A stretch of DNA of 40,200 bases from Planctomycetaceae bacterium (GTDB lineage: Bacteria; Planctomycetota; Planctomycetia; Planctomycetales; Planctomycetaceae), in NCBI GenBank assembly GCA_029259815.1, contig JAJDEJ010000003.1, positions 1 to 40,200 of the forward strand, written 5' to 3'. Below are positions 26,717 to 35,571 of the stretch, one piece after another. The notes beneath the pieces were generated by a model. That model was not told the origin of the DNA and did no database searches. It was given only the letters and a program-made list of their open reading frames with translations. Every line of letters begins with the position of its first letter. The stretch's first letter is position 1. The translations under genes and the position numbers were made by a program.

Positions 26717-28087
26717 ATGACCATTCGTTGGATTGTCACAATCGGACTTGTTTGCTTCGGTTTCCTGACGTCGACGTGTGCTGCGGAGTCGGTACGGGTG
26801 GCAACTTTCAACGTGGATGCGACGCCACCCATTGGCACGCCGGTGGCTTACAAGCCGGCGCGGTCGATTACTGATCCGTTGAGTGCGCGGGGGATTGTGT
26901 TGTTGTCGGATCAACAGCCGATCGTGCTGTGTGCGGTCGACTGGATTGGGATCGCGAATGAGGGGTACGACCTGTGGCGGGAGAAACTGGCAGCGGCGGC
27001 GGGGACGACGCCCGAGCGTGTCTCGGTGCATGCGCTGCATCAGCACGATGGCCCTCGCTGCGATTTCTCATCGGAACAGATTCTCGCTGACCGTGGTCAT
27101 GGAGGGCAGTGGTACGACCTGCGGTTCTGCCGGGAGGTCATCGAGCGAACGGCGGTCACTGTTCGCACGGCCATCCCACGGGCGCAGCCGGTCACGCATG
27201 TCGGGCATGGACAAGCACTGGTCGATGGTGTGGCGTCCAACCGTCGTTTGCTCGGACCAGACGGCAATGTCAAGATCGTGCGATACAGTGCCTCGAAGGA
27301 CCCCGATGCGATCGTCACACCCGAAGGCACAATCGACCCGTGGCTCAAGTGCGTCAGCCTGTGGAACGGAGATACCCCCATCGTGTCGATGACCTACTAC
27401 GCCACCCATCCGCAAAGCTACTACGGGGAAGGGGACGTCACCTCCGAGTTCGTCGGACTCGCACGGGCCGAGCGAGAACGGTCTGAGCCGATGCAGTTGC
27501 ACGTCCATTTCAACGGTGCCAGCGGAAACATCGCTGCGGGCAAGTACAACGATGGCTCGACCGAGTTACGAACGATCCTCACAGAGCGGATGGAGCAGGG
27601 GATGCGAGCGGCCTGGGAGTCGACCGTGAAGCAGCCCATCACCGGTGACGACATCGAATGGCGAGTCGTGCCGGTGACGCTGCCGCTGGGGGATCATCTA
27701 CAAACCGATCAACTCGAGGCCGTGTTTGAGAATCCGAAGGCAACGGCCAAAGATCGTTTGAGTGCCGCCAAACACCTCGCATGGCTCAAGCGCTCACAAG
27801 CCGGCGGCCAGATCGACTGCACCTCACTGCGACTCGGGGAAGTCATCCTCGTCCACATGCCGGGCGAATTGTTCGTCGAGTATCAACTCGCCGCTCAGCA
27901 GATGCGCCCCGATGCGTTCGTCTGCATGGCCGCCTACGGCCAATACGGCCCCGGATACATCGGCACCGACATCGGCTACTCACAAGGCGGATACGAAACG
28001 AGTGACCGTGCCTCACGGACTAAACCCGGAGTCGAAGGTGTTCTCATGGATGCGATGCATCAACTGCTTGGGCACAACGAGAGGTAA
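26717..28087 (+). CDS. Secreted neutral/alkaline ceramidase-family protein
   Basis: From the ATG at 26717 (gagga nine bases upstream; an ATG at 26702 would add five residues) the frame encodes 456 residues with a signal peptide ending around CAA. The N-terminal FNVDATPPIGTPV and the histidines in VHALHQHDGPRC and MTYYATHPQSYYG match the metal-binding layout of neutral ceramidase N-terminal-domain proteins that are numerous in planctomycetes. The NGASGNIAAGKYN and VHMPGELFVEYQL segments are also typical. Real substrate is unlikely to be ceramide in all members; it may be another N-acyl compound. It lies 121 bp after the sulfatase on the same strand. Confidence 0.82.
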   Translation: MTIRWIVTIGLVCFGFLTSTCAAESVRVATFNVDATPPIGTPVAYKPARSITDPLSARGIVLLSDQQPIVLCAVDWIGIANEGYDLWREKLAAAAGTTPERVSVHALHQHDGPRCDFSSEQILADRGHGGQWYDLRFCREVIERTAVTVRTAIPRAQPVTHVGHGQALVDGVASNRRLLGPDGNVKIVRYSASKDPDAIVTPEGTIDPWLKCVSLWNGDTPIVSMTYYATHPQSYYGEGDVTSEFVGLARAERERSEPMQLHVHFNGASGNIAAGKYNDGSTELRTILTERMEQGMRAAWESTVKQPITGDDIEWRVVPVTLPLGDHLQTDQLEAVFENPKATAKDRLSAAKHLAWLKRSQAGGQIDCTSLRLGEVILVHMPGELFVEYQLAAQQMRPDAFVCMAAYGQYGPGYIGTDIGYSQGGYETSDRASRTKPGVEGVLMDAMHQLLGHNER

Positions 28088-28169
28088 GGCATTCAGCGAG
28101 GTCGCTGGGATACGCCTGTCGTCTATCCCATCTGATGTGACTCTCCAGTCAAGAGGCTGAAAGAAACTG

Positions 28170-28517
28170 ATGACAGTCCGAATTTATCACAACCCACGTT
28201 GTTCGAAGAGCCGCCAGACATTCAAGTTGATCCAAGACGCGGGAATCGAGCCCGAGATCGTGGAGTACCTGAACTCACCACCGACGACGCGTGAGTTGGA
28301 ACAGATTCTGAAGAAACTTGGAATCGAGCCACGAGAACTGATGCGCAAAGGGGAAGCCATCTACAAGGAACTCGGTCTTGCCAAACGTGAGCTCTCACGC
28401 AAGGAGGCGATCCAGCTGCTGCATGAACATCCCAAGCTCATCGAGCGGCCCATCGTCGTACGAGGCGATCGCGCGGTCCTGGGTCGCCCACCTGAGAATG
28501 TGTTGGAGTTGCTGTGA
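28170..28517 (+). CDS. arsC: ArsC-family reductase (glutaredoxin-type arsenate reductase)
   Basis: A 115-residue thioredoxin-fold protein with HNPRCSKSRQT at the active site (Cys11). The later arginines in EPRELMRKGE and PIVVRGDRAVLGRP match the arsenate-binding arginines of E. coli ArsC. The length is typical. It would reduce arsenate to arsenite with glutathione and glutaredoxin. The related YffB/Spx branch is the main alternative, but the three arginines favour ArsC. No arsenite exporter or ArsR regulator lies beside it, so it is a solitary copy. Confidence 0.87.
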   Translation: MTVRIYHNPRCSKSRQTFKLIQDAGIEPEIVEYLNSPPTTRELEQILKKLGIEPRELMRKGEAIYKELGLAKRELSRKEAIQLLHEHPKLIERPIVVRGDRAVLGRPPENVLELL

Positions 28518-28697
28518 ACGGCAATGAAGATCGAATTCCACGAGTCCTCATGTGCCGACGACTCTCAGCCATCCAACAGGCCCATGTCAGCAGCGACCTC
28601 TTTCACCCACCCTGCGTCGTGGATCGTTCTGCCTAGTTGGGGAGATTCGCAAGATTTGCTGTAACGCTTCCGCGATCGGCGCATTGATCTCTACAGA

Positions 28698-29315
28698 ATG
28701 ACTGACAGCCATCTGTCCAACAGATCTCAGTCGGTGGGTGAACTGGTCACGTTGGTTCGGACGGACCGGGATGCGTTCGGGCAGCTTTTTGATCGCTTCT
28801 ATCCGCTGGTGTTTGCGTACTGTGTGCGCCGGTTGCTGGTGCGCGCGGTCGCAGAGGATGTGGCTTCGGAAGTCTTTCTCAAAGCAGCGACTGGTATTCG
28901 AGCGTTTATGGGGACGTCCGAGGACGAATTCCGCCGATGGCTATTCCGCATCGCCACGAACGAGATCAACGCCCAGCTGCGAAAGTCAATCCGTCGTCGC
29001 GATCTGCTCGAAGAAGCGGCTCGTATGGGAGTGATCAAGGCCGATGTTTCCACCAGTCTGCTGAACGAAGACGCAGTGTTCGACTGGCAATGCTTGTATG
29101 CAGCTCTGGGGGAACTGACAGAACGCGAACAATCCCTCATCTCATTGCGGTTCTTTGCCGGATTTCAGCACGGACAGATCGCCGATGTGCTCCAGATGAA
29201 AGAGGGCACCGTCCGTGTTGCGTTAAGCCGGGCGCTCGAAAAACTCCGCGAGCGCCTCCATGTCCCAGACGGTTCCAGGCGAACACCGTCTGGAACAGAA
29301 CGTGGAGGTCAGTGA
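28698..29315 (+). CDS. ECF-type RNA polymerase sigma factor
   Basis: A 205-residue sigma-70-family protein with region 2 (FGQLFDRFYPLVFAYCVRRL, then AEDVASEVFLKA) and region 4 (LTEREQSLISLRFFAGFQHG followed by the helix-turn-helix MKEGTVRVALSRALEKLRE). The C-terminus has a short Arg-rich tail. It ends two bases before the next gene, which is a membrane-anchored protein. That layout is typical of a sigma factor and its anti-sigma partner. The preceding 180 bp hold no recognised promoter. Confidence 0.92.
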   Translation: MTDSHLSNRSQSVGELVTLVRTDRDAFGQLFDRFYPLVFAYCVRRLLVRAVAEDVASEVFLKAATGIRAFMGTSEDEFRRWLFRIATNEINAQLRKSIRRRDLLEEAARMGVIKADVSTSLLNEDAVFDWQCLYAALGELTEREQSLISLRFFAGFQHGQIADVLQMKEGTVRVALSRALEKLRERLHVPDGSRRTPSGTERGGQ

Positions 29316-29316
29316 C

Positions 29317-30555
29317 ATGCACAATGAATCACATGATTGGGAAGACCTGTTCGAGCAGCTGCCGCTCGATACGTCCGTGAGTCCGAGCCATCAAGAGGCA
29401 CTCAGGACGAAGGTCTTGCAGACATTCGAAAACAACGCCGCCAGGCCATTGATGACTCAGCGGCTCAAAGAGATTGGACACATTCTCATGCGACATAAAG
29501 CACCCCATTGGACTGCTGCAGTCATCCTGGTCATCGGGTTTGTCTGGATCGCCTTCTCCGGCGGCACCTCCGCCCTCGCCCTTGATGAGATCATCAACAA
29601 TTTCACAAACGCGCGAACAGCACGCTTCGACATGACGGTCAGGGTGATCGGTCAGCCGGAACTGAAGGCGAAGTGCTTCTACCTGGAGCCGAGTTTCGCT
29701 CGTCAAGAGCAACCGAATGGACTGATCATGATCTTCGACTTGGCAGCCGGCAAGATGATCGCTCTGAATTCCAAGGCGAAACAAGCCACAGTCATAAACA
29801 TGGTGAACCTTGCTGAAGACACGGAAGGTCAGATGCAAATCAACCAGTTCAAAGCGACTCGTGATCTGCTCCGCAAAGCTGTTGACGATCCCAATACCGA
29901 CGTCGAATCGCTCGGTGAGAAGGAACTGAATGGCCGCAAAGTCGTGGGCTTCCACTTCAAAATGCCAACCCAACCCATGACCATTTGGGCCGATTCGGAC
30001 ACAAAGTTTCCCGTTCAGATCGAATCAACCATGGTCGGACCACCGGAAACGCACTTCGTGATGTCGAACTACGAATTCAACGTTGATTTGGACGAGTCGT
30101 CCTTCAGCACTGAAATCCCCGAAGGATTTAAGATCACGGAAATGGACATGGACGTCTCAAACGCAAGCGAAGAGGATTTCATCGCAGCATTACGGATTGG
30201 CAGCGAAAAGAGCGATGGTCAGTTTCCTCCTGGCTTCGATATTCCTGCAACCGCCACCTATATGTCGAGCATATTGGTGCGGGAAGGCCTTGGCAAAGAT
30301 AAGAAACCTTCCGAAGCCCAGATGCAGCAGATCCTTAAGATCGGTCGTGGCCTGCAGTTTGCCCTCACCCTGCCACCGGAAGCAGACGCCCACTATGCCG
30401 GAGCAACAGCGAAGTACGGAGAGAAGGACCAGGCCATCTTCTGGTACAAGCCCGACAAGTCTCAGACATACCGCGTCGTTTACGGAGACCTCTCAGTGAA
30501 AGAGTCCGCAAACGCTCCCGAAGTTCAAGGAGCCAAGAAACTGTCTCGCAAGTGA
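29317..30555 (+). CDS. Membrane-anchored protein with LolA-like outer domain, candidate anti-sigma partner
   Basis: From the ATG at 29317 (ggaggt site nine bases upstream) the frame encodes 412 residues. A cytoplasmic N-terminal part (about 1-65, DWEDLFEQLPLD with helices ahead of the membrane) leads to one transmembrane segment around 66-88 (WTAAVILVIGFVWIAF). The exported part starts with DEIINNFTNARTARFDMTVR and resembles LolA/LppX-type or DUF2092-like lipid-carrier domains. It starts one base after the ECF sigma stop, so the genes are translationally coupled. No zinc anti-sigma motif (HxxxCxxC) is seen, so the partner role rests on position and topology. Confidence 0.72.
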   Translation: MHNESHDWEDLFEQLPLDTSVSPSHQEALRTKVLQTFENNAARPLMTQRLKEIGHILMRHKAPHWTAAVILVIGFVWIAFSGGTSALALDEIINNFTNARTARFDMTVRVIGQPELKAKCFYLEPSFARQEQPNGLIMIFDLAAGKMIALNSKAKQATVINMVNLAEDTEGQMQINQFKATRDLLRKAVDDPNTDVESLGEKELNGRKVVGFHFKMPTQPMTIWADSDTKFPVQIESTMVGPPETHFVMSNYEFNVDLDESSFSTEIPEGFKITEMDMDVSNASEEDFIAALRIGSEKSDGQFPPGFDIPATATYMSSILVREGLGKDKKPSEAQMQQILKIGRGLQFALTLPPEADAHYAGATAKYGEKDQAIFWYKPDKSQTYRVVYGDLSVKESANAPEVQGAKKLSRK

Positions 30556-30587
30556 ACTCGGACGAGCTCCTACCCAGCCTATGGTCG

Positions 30588-31226
30588 TCAGCTATCGTTC
30601 ATGCTGATACGACTGCCAGTGGCGGTGAGGCGGCCTTCGGCGTACTGGCGGATGGCTTCGGGGTAGGCTTCGCATTCGGTCTTGAAGACGCGGGCGGAGA
30701 GGGTGTCGGGGGTGTCGTTGGCTTCGACGGGGACGCAGCGTTGCAGGATGATGGGGCCGTGGTCGTATTCGTTGTCAGCGAAGTGGACGGTGCAGCCTGT
30801 GACTTTGCAGCCGCGGGCGAGGACCGCTTCGTGGACGTGATGGCCGTACATCCCCTGTCCGCAGAAGGCCGGGATCAGGGCAGGGTGGATGTTCATCACG
30901 CGGTGTTGGAAGTCATCGGGGATCTCGATCATGGCGAGAAAGCCGGCGAGCGTCACGAGGTCGACGTTTGCTGCCCGACAATGGTCGAAGATGGCTTGGC
31001 TGAACGATGTGACATCCGCATGTTCGCCGCGTGGGACGACGTGGCACGAGACGCCCGCCGCTTCGGCTTTGGCGATGCCTCCGCAGTCGGGACGGCTGGC
31101 GATGACGAGGGCGATCTCGGCGTTCAGTTCGCCCGCTTTGATCTTGTCCAGAAAGTTGACCAGCGTGGTGCCGCCGCCGGAGATCAGCACGCCGAGTCGT
31201 AGTGGGCTGTCAGGCGAAGACGTCAT
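30588..31226 (-). CDS. purN: Phosphoribosylglycinamide formyltransferase PurN
   Basis: A 212-residue PurN, which transfers formyl from 10-formyl-THF to GAR in purine synthesis. The catalytic region MNIHPALIPAFCGQGMYG contains Asn and His, and NEYDHGPIILQR contains the catalytic Asp. The phosphate loop reads LISGGGTTLVNF instead of the usual SGxGSNLQ, a variant seen in other planctomycetes from memory. The first four bases overlap the end of the upstream membrane-protein gene on the same strand. The opposite-strand gene ends 33 bp away. Confidence 0.94.
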   Translation of the reverse strand: MTSSPDSPLRLGVLISGGGTTLVNFLDKIKAGELNAEIALVIASRPDCGGIAKAEAAGVSCHVVPRGEHADVTSFSQAIFDHCRAANVDLVTLAGFLAMIEIPDDFQHRVMNIHPALIPAFCGQGMYGHHVHEAVLARGCKVTGCTVHFADNEYDHGPIILQRCVPVEANDTPDTLSARVFKTECEAYPEAIRQYAEGRLTATGSRISMNDS

Positions 31227-32023
31227 GGGGTCAGCGATTCCAGAAACTCGGGCGGCTCATCGGGGACGGACTCGCGAAACCGGGCGTCTCGCAGCCGTCG
31301 GTTGTGACGTGCTGAGAGCCAGGCAATCGCGATGACCGCGATCGTACACAACGCCAGCCCGCCGTAAAGGATGAAGGGGGACACCGACCAGCCGGGTGAT
31401 GCTGCCACGGGATTCCACGACAGGGTGTGAGCGAGGATCAGGGGAGCGAATCGGATCTTGTTGTCGCGGGAGGGATAGGTGCGCAGCTTGAGGAAGTAGC
31501 CCGTCACAGAGACGCCGTCGATCGTGTCTTCGCCGATCGGCATGCCTGGGGGGATGTCGGTGCAGATGATGGTCGCGGGGTGCTGTTGAGAGTCCTCGGT
31601 GACGAGCCAGCCTTCGTAGAGCGTGTCGACGCCAAAGTCATTCGGTCCTGCCTGAGACTTGATCAGTCGGATGAGGTGTCCGCTCAGCGTGACGGGTTCA
31701 CCACGATAGGAGGCCGGGTCTTCGATGAGGTCTACGAAGACCGGGAAGTCGGCCTCGGGTCGTCGACTGAACCGAGACGACGACTCCCAACGTTGGTGAC
31801 AAAACTGATCAGCAGCTGACGAGAGGTCGGCGGCGGGGACGCCTCGCACGTGAGCCAGGATGCCATAGTAGGGCGTCGATTCCTCGAACGAGAGTTCGCT
31901 GCGGTCAGTCACTTGCGACAGGTCGAATCTCGCGGGATCGAGCGCAACGTCTGTCCGATCGTCTGCGCAGACTACTCCCCCACAGAGCAGCAGCGCTGTC
32001 AGGCAAGACGTGTACGGTTGCAT
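31223..32023 (-). CDS. Membrane protein of unknown function, 266 residues
   Basis: The ATG at 32023 (MQPYTSCLTALLLCGGVVCA) is chosen because it opens a clean signal peptide; the frame is open 109 codons further, through the neighbouring gene's opposite strand and frame, which is unlikely to be coding. The mature part includes FPVFVDLIEDPASYRGEPVT and a LSGHLIRL strand, an OB-like segment often seen in planctomycete secreted proteins. A transmembrane helix (about 215-240, SPFILYGGLALCTIAVIAIA) is followed by a basic cytoplasmic tail. Its stop overlaps purN's start. Function unknown. Confidence 0.8.
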   Translation of the reverse strand: MQPYTSCLTALLLCGGVVCADDRTDVALDPARFDLSQVTDRSELSFEESTPYYGILAHVRGVPAADLSSAADQFCHQRWESSSRFSRRPEADFPVFVDLIEDPASYRGEPVTLSGHLIRLIKSQAGPNDFGVDTLYEGWLVTEDSQQHPATIICTDIPPGMPIGEDTIDGVSVTGYFLKLRTYPSRDNKIRFAPLILAHTLSWNPVAASPGWSVSPFILYGGLALCTIAVIAIAWLSARHNRRLRDARFRESVPDEPPEFLESLTP

Positions 32024-32072
32024 TGAAGCAGTCTGACAGGCACTGCCGAAGACTGTCAATTGCCGTTCGACA

Positions 32073-32531
32073 CTACGCAGCCCGCCGACGAGGTTCCTGT
32101 GAAGCAGCGTCCTCGAACGGGGCAGCCGAATTGTCGGGAAAGGCAATCGTATCGGTGGAGGGCATGTCATGCGTAAGGTCTCGACGCCATCCCCCAGGGG
32201 CAAGAGTATTCGCAGTCGACAGACTCGACGAAGCGTACCGTACGCGAGGTTCCCACAGGGGTCGCCACAGCCACAGACGGCGGGGGGCGACCGGTTTCTC
32301 CAGATAGGTCTTTTCGTAGCCGAGATATGCCGCCGACATACGCTCGGCAATAAGCACGACGATCATCGCAAAACAGGCGATGAAAAGTTCGACAAGGATG
32401 ACAGCGATTGCTGCGGTGAGCGGATCTTGGGCTCCGAACCAACGGACGCACAGCCACGTCAGGCAACCGGAAGCAACAGCGATGACGACAAACGCAAGGC
32501 CCGACAACGAGCGAGGTTCCTGTGATTGCAT
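32073..32531 (-). CDS. Small membrane protein, 152 residues
   Basis: The ATG at 32531 has a ggaggg site just upstream; the longer frame to 32660 has none. There are two transmembrane helices (about 13-33 and 40-62: LAFVVIAVASGCLTWLCV and AAIAVILVELFIACFAMIVV), then a soluble tail of about 85 residues rich in Arg, Pro and Trp (APRRLWLWRPLWEPRVR). The family is not recognised. It is followed by the 266-residue protein gene and purN on the same strand, possibly one operon. Confidence 0.72.
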   Translation of the reverse strand: MQSQEPRSLSGLAFVVIAVASGCLTWLCVRWFGAQDPLTAAIAVILVELFIACFAMIVVLIAERMSAAYLGYEKTYLEKPVAPRRLWLWRPLWEPRVRYASSSLSTANTLAPGGWRRDLTHDMPSTDTIAFPDNSAAPFEDAASQEPRRRAA

Positions 32532-32740
32532 GGGGGCGATCCCTCCCTGGATCGACTGACAAAGCAGAATCAATTCAGACCGCCAGCCGATAAGAGGGAT
32601 GAATCCTCGGTCTGCCGACAGACGGGCGGGGATTATGCCGGTTCGCTTCGTACAGCACAACGGGAATCTTGAGGACCGTCAATAGGCGCCGAGTGAGAAA
32701 GAAGGCCTCAAGAACCGCTGAACGCCATCGTCCACAACCC

Positions 32741-33898
32741 TTAGTAGCGGACGCAGTTACGACCGTCACGCTTGGCCCGATAGAGGTTTTCATCTGCCTG
32801 CTGAATCATGTCGGTCGCAGACATGGGGCCCTGTCCGTTCGCGAATCCAACACCGATGCTGATTGTCATACTGATGTCCCCCTTGGCTGTCGGGAACGGC
32901 TCCGCTGCCACCAGCCGGGCGATGTCGTGGGCCACACGCACCGATTGCTTCAATGGTGCTTCTGCAAGTGCCAGAGTGAACTCCTCACCTCCGAACCGGG
33001 CAAACAGGTCTTCCCCGCGAATCCGTGAAGAGACTCGGTCACACAGCCCTTTGAGGCACTCGTCACCGGCCAAATGGCCGTACGAGTCGTTGACTTCTTT
33101 GAAATGATCAACGTCCAACAACAGCAGCGCAATGGGGCGCCAGTGACGCTGTGATCTGAGGATCTCCCGAGCAAACGCATCCTCGAAGTAACGTTTGTTT
33201 CGAATACCAGTCAGACCATCAATCGTCATCATCTCGTAAACGGCCTCGTGGTACTGGACCTCAACATGATCGGTCGACAGGAACTTGAAAATATGATTTC
33301 CCAATCGAATCTGGTCGCCAGGAACCAGGACGTGCGTATCGACACGGATGTCATTCACGAACGTGCCGTTCAAGCTGTTGCAGTCGCGAAGCACGTACTG
33401 ATCGCCCTCACGATCGATGTGCACATGATCTCGAGAGATGAAATCATCATAGACCTCGATCTCACAGCTCGAATCGCGACCAATGCGTGTGCATCCGTCG
33501 GCGAGTCTGAGCAGGCTGTCTGAAATCTCGGGCGGATGGATACGCACGAGACACGTCTCCACGCGCGTTGGTGACGCCTGCGGCACAACAGGGGCCCGGT
33601 CAGTCTCTGGCAGGCCGACGATGGTCGCGATTTCAGACACAGTGGAGTCTTCAGAGATTAAATTTCCTCGCCGCCTGTCGTGCGGCTGATCTTCCAAACT
33701 TAGGTCAGCTTCATCATCACTGCAACGAAATTCATATCGAGTCGTCCAAATGACACCAACAAGGAACAAACGGAATAACGCATCCAGCCTGAATCCCGTC
33801 GTCCGCAGGGCCGCTCTGGTCGCTTCAACCGTTACGGGTACTCTTGCCCCGCTGTGACTTGCTGAGTTGAGAGGCATCGGATGCGAGCTTTTCACCAA
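32741..33898 (-). CDS. FHA-GGDEF diguanylate cyclase
   Basis: An FHA phosphopeptide-binding domain (about 118-208: RIGRDSSCEIEVYDDFISRD, then SLNGTFVND) is joined to a GGDEF domain (about 222-384). The active site is RFGGEEF (GGEEF at 303-307), and an RGED inhibitory-site motif lies five residues before it, so product inhibition by c-di-GMP is likely. It would synthesise c-di-GMP in response to a phosphoprotein. Numbering is for the 385-residue frame from ATG 33898, which overlaps the neighbouring gene by 74 bp. A GTG at 33640 (299 residues, starting at SEIATIVGLPE) may be the real start. There is no membrane segment. Confidence 0.9.
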   Translation of the reverse strand: MVKSSHPMPLNSASHSGARVPVTVEATRAALRTTGFRLDALFRLFLVGVIWTTRYEFRCSDDEADLSLEDQPHDRRRGNLISEDSTVSEIATIVGLPETDRAPVVPQASPTRVETCLVRIHPPEISDSLLRLADGCTRIGRDSSCEIEVYDDFISRDHVHIDREGDQYVLRDCNSLNGTFVNDIRVDTHVLVPGDQIRLGNHIFKFLSTDHVEVQYHEAVYEMMTIDGLTGIRNKRYFEDAFAREILRSQRHWRPIALLLLDVDHFKEVNDSYGHLAGDECLKGLCDRVSSRIRGEDLFARFGGEEFTLALAEAPLKQSVRVAHDIARLVAAEPFPTAKGDISMTISIGVGFANGQGPMSATDMIQQADENLYRAKRDGRNCVRY

Positions 33899-34922
33899 TC
33901 AGGCTGATTTTAAGGTCCCTGAGGCGTTTCTCATTCAGCCAGTAAGGACTCGTAATTTCCTTGAAGGCATAGATGGCCGCCTGAATCCCCTCGGCCCACG
34001 CGACCGTGACCAGTTTGATGTCGCCGTGAACATCACCGACCGCAAAGATGCCCTTGCGACTTGTCTCGAAGTACGGGTCGATCGCCATGCTGCCGTCCTC
34101 GTTCAGCCGCACGTTGAGGCGTTGGAAGGTGTCCTTCGCAGAGAGAAATCCGATCTGCACGATGGCCAGTTCGCAATCGATCGTGGCTCCGTCCGTCAGC
34201 GAGAGCTTCAGATCTCCCCCTTCCAACTCTGCCGACGCGACCTCTGTCGAGAGATGCACGTCGGCACCCGCGTCACAGATTCTCTGAAACGTATCGGCTT
34301 TCCCGGTGGCCTCGTCCTCTCTCACAATGAAGTGCACGTGACCGTTTCGTTGCTGAACCATCACTGCTGCGTCGAGGCCCGAATCGCCGCCGCCGATCAC
34401 TGCAACATGCTCGCCTTCGTAGTCGCCGATCTTCGGCACCTTGTGATACACCTTCTTCGTATTCAGTTCATCGAGCACGGGCAACTTGCGCGGAAAGTGC
34501 AGCAGCCCCACGGCGATGATGACCTTACGGCAGAGGTACTCGCCGTTGGTTGTGACCACCCGTTTGAGAGTGTCTCCTTTCTCGATATCCTCTGTGTCAT
34601 CGATCGAGACGAGTTCCTCATTGAACCGAAACTGCACGAAGGCGTCGACCGCCTGCCGATACACGCGCTCCGATAACTCGTCGCCCGTGATGCCGTCCGG
34701 GAAGCCGGGAATGTCGACGATACGTTTGTCGGCATACAAAAACTGGGGCTGGCCGCCCGGCTTGTCCTTCGCTTCGATGATCAGTGTCGTCAACGCCCGA
34801 TGAGCCGTCGTGAGTCCCGCGGTTAGACCGGCTGGTCCTGCTCCGATGATGACGACATCCCAATAAGCAAGATTGCTAAAGTCGAGTTCCGGATCGAGTT
34901 CGGTGACTTTGAAGTCGGCCAT
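33825..34922 (-). CDS. Thioredoxin-reductase-like flavoprotein (ferredoxin-NADP reductase type 2-like)
   Basis: A 365-residue two-dinucleotide-binding-domain flavoprotein. The FAD motif GAGPAG is at 27-32, the NAD(P) motif GGGDSGLDAA lies around 175-185, and the second FAD motif GIFAVGDVHGD around 300. The thioredoxin-reductase CxxC is absent between the two domains, which points to YumC-type ferredoxin/flavodoxin-NADP reductase or a related enzyme. About 20 extra residues precede the usual start (MADFKVTELDPELDFSNLAY), and the C-terminus has an added basic segment. The electron partner is unknown. The gene end overlaps the possible N-terminus of the diguanylate cyclase. Confidence 0.88.
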   Translation of the reverse strand: MADFKVTELDPELDFSNLAYWDVVIIGAGPAGLTAGLTTAHRALTTLIIEAKDKPGGQPQFLYADKRIVDIPGFPDGITGDELSERVYRQAVDAFVQFRFNEELVSIDDTEDIEKGDTLKRVVTTNGEYLCRKVIIAVGLLHFPRKLPVLDELNTKKVYHKVPKIGDYEGEHVAVIGGGDSGLDAAVMVQQRNGHVHFIVREDEATGKADTFQRICDAGADVHLSTEVASAELEGGDLKLSLTDGATIDCELAIVQIGFLSAKDTFQRLNVRLNEDGSMAIDPYFETSRKGIFAVGDVHGDIKLVTVAWAEGIQAAIYAFKEITSPYWLNEKRLRDLKISLIGEKLASDASQLSKSQRGKSTRNG

Positions 34923-35273
34923 CGGTCCTGCCTTTCAGTCGGGTGACGATGAGAGCAGCGCAACTGGTCCCCATTCTTGCGAAGGACGACCGTTTGTCTA
35001 TCCGACAAGAGATTGAGTTGATCACCAAGGTTCGCCGATGACTCGCAGGTTCCCGAAGGTGGGAAGGCTCCCTTTCGCCGCACATTTCAAATGTGCGGCG
35101 AAACAGTGGTGGAAAAAAAGGGCACGGTCTCAGGCATGGATCTGCCGATAAATGATGATGGATGCGCGTCAATCGGGGATCACCGAAAGGCACATCACCG
35201 CAACTGACTGTCCGGCAACAGGTTAGTCGGCCCGCATCCAGCATGAGATTTCCTCAGGAAAAGGGCGGTTCCT
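34923..35273. other. Divergent intergenic region with a perfect palindrome
   Basis: This 351-bp gap separates the minus-strand flavoprotein gene from the plus-strand gene at 35274. The only clear element is the 31-bp palindrome at 35073-35103. No -35/-10 pair was called with confidence. Confidence 0.6.
35073..35103. promoter_or_regulatory. Perfect 31-bp palindrome (operator candidate)
   Basis: The arms are tttcgccgcacattt and its exact complement, with a single central base. It lies in the divergent region between genes starting at 34922 (minus) and 35274 (plus). Perfect symmetry with a one-base centre fits a dimeric regulator site better than a terminator hairpin. Confidence 0.5.
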
Positions 35274-35501
35274 ATGCAGAAGAGCGTCAATGTCCTCGCT
35301 TTGGTCAAGGACGGCGAACGGTACGTCTTTCTCTATGACGAGAAAAGCGTCTCGACTCTGCTGCAAACGCTCGGTCGGTACGCCGCCGATCCGGAGTTGA
35401 ATTTCAGCTGGTACGACGCCGCCGTCCTCAGCCAGAAGGTGCGACGACTGCAAAGTGAGACGGAAGCGGAGGAGCCGACGAGCTTCCGCCGCTCGGCGTG
35501 A
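35274..35501 (+). CDS. Small conserved-looking hypothetical protein, 75 residues
   Basis: The ATG at 35274 follows aggaaaagggcgg. The protein starts MQKSVNVLALVKDGERYVFL and continues LLQTLGRYAADPELNFSWYD then AAVLSQKVRRL. I recall similar small proteins in planctomycetes but know no function. No membrane segment or cysteines. A CAGT-type repeat separates it from xerC 70 bp downstream. Confidence 0.72.
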   Translation: MQKSVNVLALVKDGERYVFLYDEKSVSTLLQTLGRYAADPELNFSWYDAAVLSQKVRRLQSETEAEEPTSFRRSA

Positions 35502-35506
35502 TCATG

Positions 35507-35569
35507 AGTTGTCAGTTGTCAGTCGCTGATAGCTCAAAACTGATCACGGAAGACTGATCACTGAAGACT
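35507..35569. repeat. CAGTTGTCAGT inverted repeat, second copy of the family
   Basis: gagttgtcagttgtcagtcg faces actgatcacggaagactgat and cactgaagact. It is the same family as the element after groEL1 at 13661. It could act as a hairpin between the small gene and the recombinase gene. Confidence 0.55.
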
Positions 35570-35571
35570 CA

